64,000 nt of DNA, from assembly GCA_947683425.1 (NCBI GenBank), contig CANTUQ010000301.1:1-64000 (forward strand). Reading direction: 5' to 3'. The translations under genes and the position numbers were made by a program. The notes beneath the pieces were generated by a model. The model made no database searches. It had not been told where the DNA came from and saw only the letters and a program-made list of their open reading frames with translations. The DNA comes from Excoecaria cochinchinensis. Lineage: Eukaryota > Streptophyta > Magnoliopsida > Malpighiales > Euphorbiaceae. This document shows positions 39,171 to 50,255 of the stretch, one piece after another (the stretch's first letter is position 1; every line of letters starts with the position of its first letter).

Positions 39171-39346
39171 CAATAATTCAGGAAAACTCGATTGGAATAG
39201 TTACTGGAAGCTTGCTGGTCACAACGCATCGAGAATTGGCTTCGTCGAAATCCGACGAATTTTTACGGATTTTCCTAGGGGTACCACTAGGTAAAATCAC
39301 CAAAATCGAAAAATCGTAAAAAGTGGTGAAATTTTTAATCCGAGTC
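39171..39346 (+). repeat. Representative L monomer, 176 bp
   Basis: Example of the long monomer class. It equals the S monomer plus 11 bp, giving ..CCGGTCACAACGCATCGAGAATT.. in the consensus; this copy has CTGGTCACAACGCATCGAG. The remainder aligns colinearly with S. It is also the first monomer of the higher-order unit that starts at 39171. Because 176 is not a multiple of 3, each L monomer shifts the reading frame, which is where most of the spurious open frames in the window end or change. Confidence 0.95.
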
Positions 39347-39510
39347 CAATAATTCAGGAAAACTCGATTGGAATAGCTACTGGAAGCTTTCCGGTCACAA
39401 CGCATAGAGAATTGGCTTCGTCGGAATCCGATGAATTTTTACGGATTTCCCTAGGGAAAATCACCAAAATCAAAAAATCGTAAAAAGTGGTGAAATTTTT
39501 GATCCGAGTC
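39347..39510 (+). repeat. L monomer variant lacking 12 bp at the palindromic core (164 bp)
   Basis: An L monomer in which CTAGGGGTACCACTAGGG has collapsed to a single CTAGGG (reading CCCTAGGGAAAATC), a loss of 12 bp. The missing piece lies between two CTAGGG direct repeats, so deletion by slippage or recombination between them explains it. The same variant recurs across the window, for example near 16810, 18330, 35640, 37650 and 45340. Confidence 0.9.
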
Positions 39511-39675
39511 CAATAATTCAGGAAAACTCGATTGGAATAGCTACTGGAAGCTTGCCGTCGAGAATTGACTTCGTCGGAATCCGACGAATTTTTACGGATT
39601 TCCCTAGGGGTACCACTAGGGAAAATCACCAAAATCGAAAAATCGAAAAAATTGGTGAAATTTTGAATACGAGTC
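39511..39675 (+). repeat. Representative S monomer, 165 bp
   Basis: Example of the short monomer class. It has CTTGCCG joined directly to TCGAGAATT, without the 11-bp GTCACAACGCA block. It carries the full palindromic core (CTAGGGGTACCACTAGGG). Its A-rich segment reads ..TCGAAAAAATTGG rather than ..TCGTAAAAAGTGG, a common variant. Length 165 bp is exactly 55 codons, which keeps reading frames in phase across consecutive S monomers. A typical S monomer counted by hand has 68 G/C of 165 (about 41%). Confidence 0.95.
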
Positions 39676-40179
39676 CAATAATTCAGGAAAACTCAATTGG
39701 AATAGCTACTGGAAGCTTGCCGGTCACAACGCATCGAGAATTGGATTCGTCGGAATCCGACGAATTTTTACGAATTTCCCTAGGGATACCACTAGGGAAA
39801 ATCACCAAAATCGAAAAATCGTAAAAAGTGGTGAAATTTTTAATCCGAGTCCAATAATTCAGGAAAACTCAATTGGAATAGCTACTGGAATCTTGCCGGT
39901 CACAACGCATCTAATTTGGCTTCGTCGGAATCCGACGAATATTTACGGATTTTCTTAGGGAAAATCACCAAAATCGAAAAATCGTAAAAAGTGGTGAAAT
40001 TTTGGATCCGAGTCCAATAATTCAGGAAAACTCGATTGGAATAGCTACTGGAAGCTTGCCGTCGAGAATTGGCTTCGTCAGAATCCGACGAATTTTTACG
40101 GATTTCCCTAAGGGTACCACTTGGGAAAATTACCAAAATCGAAAAATCATAAAAAGTGGTGAAATTTCTAATCCGAGTC

Positions 40180-40335
40180 ATATAATTCAGGAAAACTCGA
40201 TTGGAATAGCTACTTGAAACTTGCCGGTCACAACGCATTGAGAATTGGTTTCGTCGGAATCCGACGAATTTTTACGGATTTCCATAGGGAAAATCACAAA
40301 AATCATAAAAAGTGCTGAAATTTTTGATCCGAGTC
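40180..40335 (+). repeat. Doubly deleted L monomer (156 bp)
   Basis: An L monomer with two small deletions: the 12-bp loss at the CTAGGG direct repeats and an 8-bp loss in the A-rich segment, where AAAATCGAAAAATCGTAAAA becomes AAAATCATAAAA. The size agrees exactly: 176 minus 12 minus 8 is 156. Comparable 156-bp monomers occur elsewhere, for example 22877-23032 and 23550-23705, so this is an amplified subtype rather than a one-off. Confidence 0.9.
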
Positions 40336-41333
40336 AAATAATTCAGGAAAACTCGATTGGAATAGCTACTAGAAGCTTGCCGTCGAGAATTGGGTTCGTC
40401 GGAATCCGACGAATTTTTACGGATTTCCCTAGGGGTACCACTAGGGAAAATCACCAAAATCGAAAAATCGTAAAAAGTGGTGAAATTTTTGATCCGAGTC
40501 CAATAATTCAGGAAAAATCGATTGGAATAGCCACTGGAAGCTTGCCGTCGAGAATTGGTTTCGTCGGAATCCGACAAATTTTTACGGATTTCCCTAGAGT
40601 ACCACTAGGGTAAATCACCAAAATCGAAAAATCGTAAAAACTGGTGAAATTTTTGATCCGAGTCCAATAATTCAGGAAATCTCGATTGGAATAGTTACTG
40701 AAAGCTTGCCGTCGAGAATTGGTCTAGTCAGAATACGACGAATTTTTACGGATTTCCCTAAGGGTACCACTAGGTAAAATCACAAAAATCGAAAAATCGT
40801 AAAAGTGGTGAAATTTAGGATCTGAGTCCAATAATTCGGGAAAACTAGATTGGAATAGCTACTGGAAGCTTGCTGGTCACAACGCATCGAGAATTGGTTT
40901 CGTCGGAATCCGACGAATTTTTACGGATTTTCCTAGGGGTACCACTAGGAAAAATCACCAAAATCGAAAAATCGTAAAAAGTGGTGAAATTTTTGATCTG
41001 ACTCTAATAATTCAGGAAAACTCGATTGGAATAGCTACTGGAAGCTTGCCATCGAGAATTGGTTTCGTCGGAATCCGACGAATTTTTACGGATTTCCCTA
41101 GAGGTACCACTAGGGAAAATCACCAAAATCGAAAAATCGTAAAAAGTGGTGAAATTTTGAATCCGAGTCCAATAATTCAGGAAAACTCGATTGGAATAGC
41201 TACTCGAAACTTGCCGGTCACAACGCATCGAGAATTGGCTTCGTCGGAATCCGACGAATTTTTACGGATTACCCTAGGAAAAATCACTAAAATCGAAAAA
41301 TCGTAAAAAGTAGTAAAATTTTGGATCCGAGTC

Positions 41334-41466
41334 CAATAATTCAGGATAACTCGATTGGAATAGCTACTGGAAGCTTGCCGTCGAGAATTGGCTTCGTCGG
41401 GGTCCACTAGGGAAAATCACAAAAATCGAAAAATCGTAAAAAGTGTTGAAATTTTTAATCCGAGTC
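41334..41466 (+). repeat. Truncated 133-bp monomer, diagnostic of the HOR
   Basis: An S monomer that has lost 32 bp. TTCGTCGG is joined to GGTCCACTAGGG, removing the right arm of the TCGGAATCCGA dyad, the TTTTTACGG block and the first CTAGG. The junction GTCGGGGTCCACTAG is seen at 41396, 44340, 47097, 49537, 51977, 53109 and 56364. I noticed it nowhere outside 41-57 kb, so it tags the higher-order unit and lets its copies be counted. Confidence 0.93.
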
Positions 41467-41628
41467 CAATAACTCAGGAAAACTCGATTGGAATAGCTAC
41501 TGGAAACGCATCGAGAATTGGCTTCGTCGAAATCCGACGAATTTTAACGGATTTCCATAGGGGTACCACTAGGGAAAATCACCAAAATCGAAAAATAGTA
41601 AAAAGTGGTAAAATTTTGGATCCGAGTC
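41467..41628 (+). repeat. 162-bp L monomer lacking 14 bp (second HOR-diagnostic monomer)
   Basis: An L monomer in which CTGGAAGCTTGCCGGTCACAAC is shortened to CTGGAAAC before GCATCGAG, a loss of 14 bp that also removes the HindIII-type AAGCTT site. It directly follows the 133-bp truncated monomer in each full higher-order unit. It also appears without that neighbour near 38565 and 54210, which marks deletion or rearrangement derivatives. Confidence 0.9.
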
Positions 41629-42114
41629 CAATAATTCAGGAAAAATCGATTGGAATAGCTACTGGAAGCTTGCCGTCGAGAATTGGTTTCGTCGGAATCC
41701 GACAAATTTTTACGGATTTCCCTAGAGTACCACTAGGGTAAATCACCAAAATCGAAAAATCATAAAAACTGGTGAAATTTTTGATCCGAGTCCAATAATT
41801 CAGGAAAACTCGATTGGAATAGTTACTGAAAGCTTGCCTTCGAGAATTGGTCTCGTCAGAATACGACGAATTTCTACGGATTTCCCTAGGGGTACCACTA
41901 GGAAAAATCACCAAAATCGAAAAATCGTAAAAAGTGGTGAAATTTTTGATCTGAGTCCAATAATTCGGGAAAACTCGATTGGAATAGCTACTGGAAGCTT
42001 GCCATCGAGAATTGGGTTCGTCGGAATCCGACGAATTTTTACGGATTTCCCTAGGGGTACCACGAGGAAAAATCACCAAAATCGAAAAAAGTTGTGAAAT
42101 TTTGAATCCGAGTC

Positions 42115-45058
42115 CAATAATTCAGGAAAACTCGATTGGAATAGTTACTGGAAGCTTGCTGGTCACAACGCATCGAGAATTGGCTTCGTCGAAATCCGAC
42201 GAATTTTTACGGATTTTCCTAGGGGTACCACTAGCTAAAATCACCAAAATCGAAAAATCGTAAAAAGTGGTGAAATTTTTAATCCGAGTCCAATAATTCA
42301 GGAAAACTCGATTGGAATAGCTACTGGAAGCTTGCCGGTCACAACGCATAGAGAATTGGCTTCGTCGGAATCCGATGAATTTTTACGGATTTCACTAGAG
42401 AAAATCACCAAAATCGAAAAATCGTAAAAAGTGGTGAAATTTTTGATCCGAGTCCAATAATTCAGGAAAACTCGATTGGAATAGCTACTGGAAGCTTGCC
42501 GTCAAGAATTGACTTCGTCGGAATCCGACGAATTTTTACGGATTTCCCTAGGTGCACCACTAGGGAAAATCACCAAAATCGAAAAATCAAAAAAATTGGT
42601 GAAATTTTGAATACGAGTCCAATAATTCAGGAAAACTCAATTGGAATAGCTACTGGAAGCTTGCCGGTCACAACGCATCGAGAATTGGATTCGTCGGAAT
42701 CCGACGAATTTTTACGAATTTCCCTAGGGATACCACTAGGGAAAATCACCAAAATCGAAAAATCGTAAAAAGTGGTGAAATTTTGAATCCGAGTCCAATA
42801 ATTCAGGAAAACTCGATTGGAATAGCTACTGGAATCTTGCCGGTCACAACGCATCTAATTTGGCTTCGTCGGAATCCGACGAATTTTTACGGATTTCCCT
42901 AGGGACAATCACCAAAATCGAAAAATCGTAAAAAGTGGTGAAATTTTGGATCCGAGTCCAATAATTCAGGAAAACTCGATTGGAATAGCTACTGGAAGCT
43001 TGCCGTCGAGAATTGGCTTCGTCAGAATCCGACGAATTTTTACGGATTTCCCTAGGGGTACCACTAGGGAAAATTACCAAAATCGAAAAATCATAAAAAG
43101 TGGTGAAATTTCTAATCCGAGTCATATAATTCAGGAAAACTCGATTGGAATAGCTACTTGAAGCTTGCCGGTCACAACGCATTGAGAATTGGTTTCGTCG
43201 GAATCCGACGAATTTTTACGGATTTCCATAGGGAAAATCACCAAAATCATAAAAAGTGCTGAAATTTTTGATCCGAGTCAAATAATTCAGGAAAACTCGA
43301 TTGGAATAGCTACTAGAAGCTTGCCGTCGAGAATTGGGTTCGTCGGAATCCGACGAATTTTTACGGATTTCCCTAGGGGTACCACTAGGGAAAATCACCA
43401 AAATCGAAAAATCGTAAAAAGTGGTGAAATTTTTGATCCGAGTCCAATAATTCAGGAAAAATCGATTGGAATAGCTACTGGAAGCTTGCCGTCGAGAATT
43501 GGTTTCGTCGGAATCCGACAAATTTTTACGCATTTCCCAAGAGTACCACTAGGGTAAATCACCAAAATCGAAAAATCGTAAAAACTGGTGAAATTTTTGA
43601 TCCGAGTCCAATAATTCAGGAAATCTCGATTGGAATAGCTACTGAAAGCTTGCCGTCGAGAATTGGTCTAGTCAGAATACGACGAATTTTTACGGATTTT
43701 CCTAAGGGTACCACTAGGTAAAATCACCAAAATCGAAAAATCGTAAAAGTGGTGAAATTTAGGATCTGAGTCCAATAATTCGATAAAACTCGATTGGAAT
43801 AACTACTGGAAGCTTGCTGGTCACAACGCATCGAGAATTGGTTTCGTCGGAATCCGACGAATTTTTACGGATTTCCCTAGGGGTACCACTAGGGAAAATC
43901 ACCAAAATCGAAAAATCGTAAAAAGTGGTGAAATTTTTGATCCGACTCTAATAATTCAGGAAAACTCGATTGGAATAGCTACTGGAAGCTTGCCGTCGAG
44001 AATTGGTTTCGTCGGAATCCGACGAATTTTTACGGATTTCCCTAGAGGTACCACTAGGGAAAATCACCAAAATCGAAAAATCGTAAAAAGTGGTGAAATT
44101 TTGAATCCGAGTCCAATAATTCAGGAAAACTCGATTGGAATAGCTACTCGAAACTTGCCGGTCACAACGCATCGAGAATTGGTTTCGTCGGAATCCGACG
44201 AATTTTTACGGATTACCCTAGAAAAAATCACTAAAATCGAAAAATCGTAAAAAGTAGTGAAATTTTGGATCCGAGTCCAATAATTCAGGATAACTCGATT
44301 GGAATAGCTACTGGAAGCTTGCCGTCGAGAATTGGCTTCGTCGGGGTCCACTAGGGAAAATCACAAAAATCGAAAAATCGTAAAAAGTGGTGAAATTTTT
44401 AATCCGAGTCCAATAACTCAGGAAAACTCGATTGGAATAGCTACTGGAAACGCATCGAGAATTGGATTCGTCGGAATCCGACGAATTTTAACGGATTTCC
44501 ATAGGGGTACCACTAGGGAAAATCACCAAAATCGAAAAATAGTAAAAAGTGGTGAAATTTTGGATCCGAGTCCAATAATTCAGGAAAAATCGATTGGAAT
44601 AGCTACTGGAAGCTTGCCGTCGAGAATTGGTTTCGTCGGAATCCGACAAATTTTTACGGATTTCCCTAGAGTACCACTAGGGTAAATCACCAAAATCGAA
44701 AAATCGTACAAACTGGTGAAATTTTTGATCCGAGTCCAATAATTCAGGAAAACTCGATTGGAATAGTTACTGAAAGCTTGCCTTCGAGAATTGGTCTCGT
44801 CAGAATACGACGAATTTCTACGGATTTCCCTAGGGGTACCACTAGGAAAAATCACCAAAATCGAAAAATCGTAAAAAGTGGTGAAATTTTTGATCTGAGT
44901 CCAATAATTCGGGAAAACTCGATTGGAATAGCTACTGGAAGCTTGCCGTCGAGAATTGGGTTCGTCGGAATCCGACGAATTTTTACGGATTTCCCTAGGG
45001 GTACCACGAGGAAAAATCACCAAAATCGAAAAAAGTTGTGAAATTTTGAATCCGAGTC
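42115..45058. repeat. Full 18-monomer HOR unit 2 (2944 bp)
   Basis: Same length and monomer order as 39171-42114. All landmarks are offset by exactly 2944 bp, including the GTCGGGGTCC junction at 44340 versus 41396. Small differences are scattered substitutions, such as AGGTGCACCAC near 42551. Exact length conservation points to recent homogenisation. Confidence 0.95.
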
Positions 45059-47815
45059 CAATAATTCAGGAAAACTCGATTGGAATAGTTACTGGAAGCT
45101 TGCTGGTCACAACGCATCGAGAATTGGCTTCGTCGAAATCCGACGAATTTTTACGGATTTTCTTAGGGGTACCACTAGGTAAAATCACCAAAATCGAAAA
45201 ATCGTAAAAAGTGGTGAAATTTTTAATCCGAGTCCAATAATTCAGGAAAACTCGATTGGAATAGCTACTGGAAGCTTGCCGGTCACAACGCATAGAGAAT
45301 TGGCTTCGTCGGAATCCGATGAATTTTTACGGATTTCCCTAGGGAAAATCACCAAAATCGAAAAATCGTCAAAAGTGGTGAAATTTTTGATCCGAGTCCA
45401 ATAATTCAGGAAAACTCGATTGGAATAGCTACTGGAAGCTTGCCGTCGAGAATTGATTTCGTCGGAATCCGACGAATTTTTACGGATTTCCCTAGGGGTA
45501 CCACTAGGGAAAATCACCAAAATCGAAAAATCGAAAAAATTGGTGAAATTTTGAATACGAGTCCAATAATTCAGGAAAACTCAATTGGAATAGCTACTGG
45601 AAGCTTGCCGGTCACAACGCATCGAGAATTGGATTCGTCGGAATCCGACGAATTTTTACGAATTTCCCTAGGGATACCACTAGGGAAAATCACTAAAATC
45701 GAAAAATCGTAAAAAGTGGTGAAATTTTGAATCCGAGTCCAATAATTCAGGAAAACTCGATTGGAATAGCTACTGGAATCTTGCCGGTCACAACGCATCT
45801 AATTTGGCTTCGTCGGAATCCGACGAATTTTTACGGATTTCCCTAGGGACAATCACCAAAATCGAAAAATCGTAAAAAGTGGTGAAATTTTGGATCCGAG
45901 TCCAATAATTCAGGAAAACTCGATTGGAATAGCTACTGGAAGCTTGCCGTCGAGAATTGGCTTCGTCAGAATCCGACGAATTTTTACGGATTTCCCTAGG
46001 GGTACCACTAGGGAAAATTACCAAAATCGAAAAATCATAAAAAGTGATGAAATTTCTAATCCGAGTCATATAATTCAGGAAAACTCGATTGGAATAGCTA
46101 CTTGAAGCTTGCCGGTCACAACGCATTGAGAATTGGTTTCGTCGGAATCCGACGAATTTTTACGGATTTCCATAGGGAAAATCACCAAAATCATAAAAAG
46201 TGCTGAAATTTTTGATCCGAGTCAAATAATTCAGGAAAACTCGATTGGAATAGCTACTAGAAGCTTGCCGTCGAGAATTGGGTTCGTCGGAATCCGACGA
46301 ATTTTTACGGATTTCCCTAGGGGTACCACTAGGGAAAATCACCAAAATCGAAAAATCGTAAAAAGTGGAGAAATTTTTGATCCGAGTCCAATAATTCAGG
46401 AAAAATCGATTGGAATAGCTACTGGAAGCTTGCCGCCGAGAATTGGTTTCGTCGGAATCCGACAAATTTTTACGGATTTCCCAAGAGTACCACTAGGGTA
46501 AATCACCAAAATCGAAAAATCGTAAAAACTGGTGAAATTTTTGATCCGAGTCCAATAATTCAGGAAATCTCGATTGGAATAGTTACTGAAAGCTTGCCGT
46601 CGAGAATTGGTCTAGTCGGAATCCGACGAATTTTTACGGATTTCCCTAGGGAAAATCACCAAAATCGAAAAATCGTAAAAAGTGGTGAAATTTTTGATCC
46701 GACTCTAATAATTCAGGAAAACTCGATTGGAATAGCTACTGGAAGCTTGCCGTCGAGAATTGGTTTCGTCGGAATCCGACGAATTTTTACGGATTTCCCT
46801 AGAGGTACCACTAGGGAAAATCACCAAAATCGAAAAATCGTAAAAAGTGGTGAAATTTTGAATCCGAGTCCAATAATTCAGGAAAACTCGATTGGAATAG
46901 CTACTCGAAACTTGCCGGTCACAACGCATCGAGAATTGGCTTCGTCGGAATCCGACGAATTTTTACGGATTACCCTAGGAAAAATCACTAACATCGAAAA
47001 ATCGTAAAAAGTAGTGAAATTTTGGATCCGAGTCCAATAATTCAGGATAACTCGATTGGAATAGCTACTGGAAGCTTGCCGTCGAGAATTGGCTTCGTCG
47101 GGGTCCACTAGGGAAAATCACAAAAATCGAAAAATCGTAAAAAGTGGTGAAATTTTTAATCCGAGTCCAATAACTCAGGAAAACTCGATTGGAATAGCTA
47201 CTGGAAACGCATCGAGAATTGGATTCGTCGGAATCCGACGAATTTTAACGGATTTCCATAGGGGTACCACTAGGGAAAATCACCAAAATCGAAAAATAGT
47301 AAAAAGTGGTGAAATTTTGGATCCGAGTCCAATAATTCAGGAAAAATCGATTGGAATAGCTACTGGAAGCTTGCCGTCGAGAATTGGTTTCGTCGGAATC
47401 CGACAAATTTTTACGGATTTCCCTAGAGTACCACTAGGGTAAATCACCAAAATCGAAAAATCGTAAAAACTGGTGAAATTTTTGATCCGAGTCCAATAAT
47501 TCAGGAAAACTCGATTGGAATAGTTACTGAAAGCTTGCCTTCGAGAATTGGTCTCGTCAGAATACGACGAATTTCTACGGATTTCCCTAGGGGTACCACT
47601 AGGAAAAATCACCAAAATCGAAAAATCGTAAAAAGTGGTGAAATTTTTGATCTGAGTCCAATAATTCGGGAAAACTCGATTGGAATAGCTACTGGAAGCT
47701 TGCCGTCGAGAATTGGGTTCGTCGGAATCCGACGAATTTTTACGGATTTCCCTAGGGGTACCACGAGGAAAAATCACCAAAATCGAAAAAAGTTGTGAAA
47801 TTTTGAATCCGAGTC
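45059..47815. repeat. HOR unit 3, 17 monomers (2757 bp)
   Basis: Derivative of the full unit lacking 187 bp. The monomers equivalent to 40665-41004 (164 plus 176 bp) are fused into one 153-bp monomer at 46553-46705. The fusion joins the TCTAGTC left part of the first to a CGGAATCCGACG...CTAGGGAAAATC right part. Everything else is colinear. Confidence 0.93.
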
Positions 47816-50255
47816 CAATAATTCAGGAAAACTCGATTGGAATAGTTACTGGAAGCTTGCTGGTCACAACGCATCGAGAATTGGCTTCGTCGAAATCCGA
47901 CGAATTTTTACGGATTTTCTTAGGGGTACCACTAGGTAAAATCACCAAAATCGAAAAATCGTAAAAAGTGGTGAAATTTTTAATCCGAGTCCAATAATTC
48001 AGGAAAACTCGATTGGAATAGCTACTGGAAGCTTGCCGGTCACAACGCATAGAGAATTGGCTTCGTCGGAATCCGATGAATTTTTACGGATTTCCCTAGG
48101 GAAAATCACCAAAATCGAAAAATCGTCAAAAGTGGTGAAATTTTTGATCCGAGTCCAATAATTCAGGAAAACTCGATTGGAATAGCTACTGGAAGCTTGC
48201 CGTCGAGAATTGACTTCGTCGGAATCCGACGAATTTTTACGGATTTCCCTAGGGGTACCACTAGGGAAAATCACCAAAATCGAAAAATCGAAAAAATTGG
48301 TGAAATTTTGAATACGAGTCCAATAATTCAGGAAAACTCAATTGGAATAGCTACTGGAAGCTTGCCGGTCACAACGCATCGAGAATTGGATTCGTCGGAA
48401 TCCGACGAATTTTTACGAATTTCCCTAGGGATACCACTAGGGAAAATCACTAAAATCGAAAAATCGTAAAAAGTGGTGAAATTTTGAATCCGAGTCCAAT
48501 AATTCAGGAAAACTCGATTGGAATAGCTACTGGAATCTTGCCGGTCACAACGCATCTAATTTGGCTTCGTCGGAATCCGACGAATTTTTACGGATTTCCC
48601 TAGGGACAATCACCAAAATCGAAAAATCGTAAAAAGTGGTGAAATTTTGGATCCGAGTCCAATAATTCAGGAAAACTCGATTGGAATAGCTACTGGAAGC
48701 TTGCCGTCGAGAATTGGCTTCGTCAGAATCCGACGAATTTTTACGGATTTCCCTAGGGGTACCACTAGGGAAAATTACCAAAATCGAAAAATCCTAAAAA
48801 GTGGTGAAATTTCTAATCCGAGTCATATAATTCAGGAAAACTCGATTGTAATAGCTACTTGAAGCTTGCCGGTCACAACGCATTGAGAATTGGTTTCGTC
48901 GGAATCCGACGAATTTTTACGGATTTCTATAGGGAAAATCACCAAAATCATAAAAAGTGCTGAAATTTTTGATCCGAGTCAAATAATTCAGGAAAACTCG
49001 ATTGGAATAGCTACTAGAAGCTTGCCGTCGAGAATTGGGTTCGTCGGAATCCGACGAATTTTTACGGATTTCCCTAGGGGTACCACTAGGGAAAATCACC
49101 AAAATCGAAAAATCGTAAAAAGTGGTGAAATTTTTGATCCGAGTCCAATAATTCAGGAAAAATCGATTGGAATAGCTACTGGAAGCTTGCCGTCGAGAAT
49201 TGGTTTCGTCGGAATCCGACGAATTTTTACGGATTTCCCTAGAGGTACCACTAGGGAAAATCACCAAAATCGAAAAATCGTAAAAAGTGGTGAAATTTTG
49301 AATCCGAGTCCAATAATTCAGGAAAACTCGATTGGAATAGCTACTCGAAACTTGCCGGTCACAACGCATCGAGAATTGGCTTCGTCGGAATCCGACGAAT
49401 TTTTACGGATTACCCTAGGAAAAATCACTAAAATCGAAAAATCGTAAAAAGTAGTGAAATTTTGGATCCGAGTCCAATAATTCAGGATAACTCGATTGGA
49501 ATAGCTACTGGAAGCTTGCCGTCGAGAATTGGCTTCGTCGGGGTCCACTAGGGAAAATCACAAAAATCGAAAAATCGTAAAAAGTGGTGAAATTTTTAAT
49601 CCGAGTCCAATAACTCAGGAAAACTCGATTGGAATAGCTACTGGAAACGCATCGAGAATTGGATTCGTCGGAATCCGACGAATTTTAACGGATTTCCATA
49701 GGGGTACCACTAGGGAAAATCACCAAAATCGAAAAATAGTAAAAAGTGGTGAAATTTTGGATCCGAGTCCAATAATTCAGGAAAAATCGATTGGAATAGC
49801 TACTGGAAGCTTGCCGTCGAGAATTGGTTTCGTCGGAATCCGACAAATTTTTACGGATTTCCCTAGAGTACCACTAGGGTAAATCACCAAAATCGAAAAA
49901 TCGTAAAAACTGGTGAAATTTTTTATCCGAGTCCAATAATTCAGGAAAACTCGATTGGAATAGTTACTGAAAGCTTGCCTTCGAGAATTGGTCTCGTCAG
50001 AATACGACGAATTTCTACGGATTTCCCTAGGGGTACCACTAGGAAAAATCACCAAAATCGAAAAATCGTAAAAAGTGGTGAAATTTTTGATCTGAGTCCA
50101 ATAATTCGGGAAAATTCGATTGGAATAGCTACTGGAAGCTTGCCGTCGAGAATTGGGTTCGTCGGAATCCGACGAATTTTTACGGATTTCCCTAGGGGTA
50201 CCACGAGGAAAAATCACCAAAATCGAAAAAAGTTGTGAAATTTTGAATCCGAGTC
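47816..50255. repeat. HOR unit 4, 15 monomers (2440 bp)
   Basis: Derivative lacking 504 bp, the exact sum of three adjacent monomers of the full unit (164 + 164 + 176). The join at about 49.2 kb is clean, so an in-register unequal exchange between related monomers is the simplest explanation. The truncated-monomer junction is at 49537. Confidence 0.93.

Larger units (their letters stand above)
39171..42114. repeat. Full 18-monomer HOR unit 1 (2944 bp)
   Basis: Monomer lengths in order, measured at CAATAATTC or its equivalent, are 176, 164, 165, 176, 163, 165, 156, 165, 164, 164, 176, 165, 164, 133, 162, 164, 165 and 157, which sum to 2944. The unit includes the truncated 133-bp and 162-bp monomers, the doubly deleted 156-bp L monomer and an 8-bp-deleted final S monomer (AATCGAAAAAAGTTGTG). 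The next unit repeats the order exactly. Confidence 0.95.
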
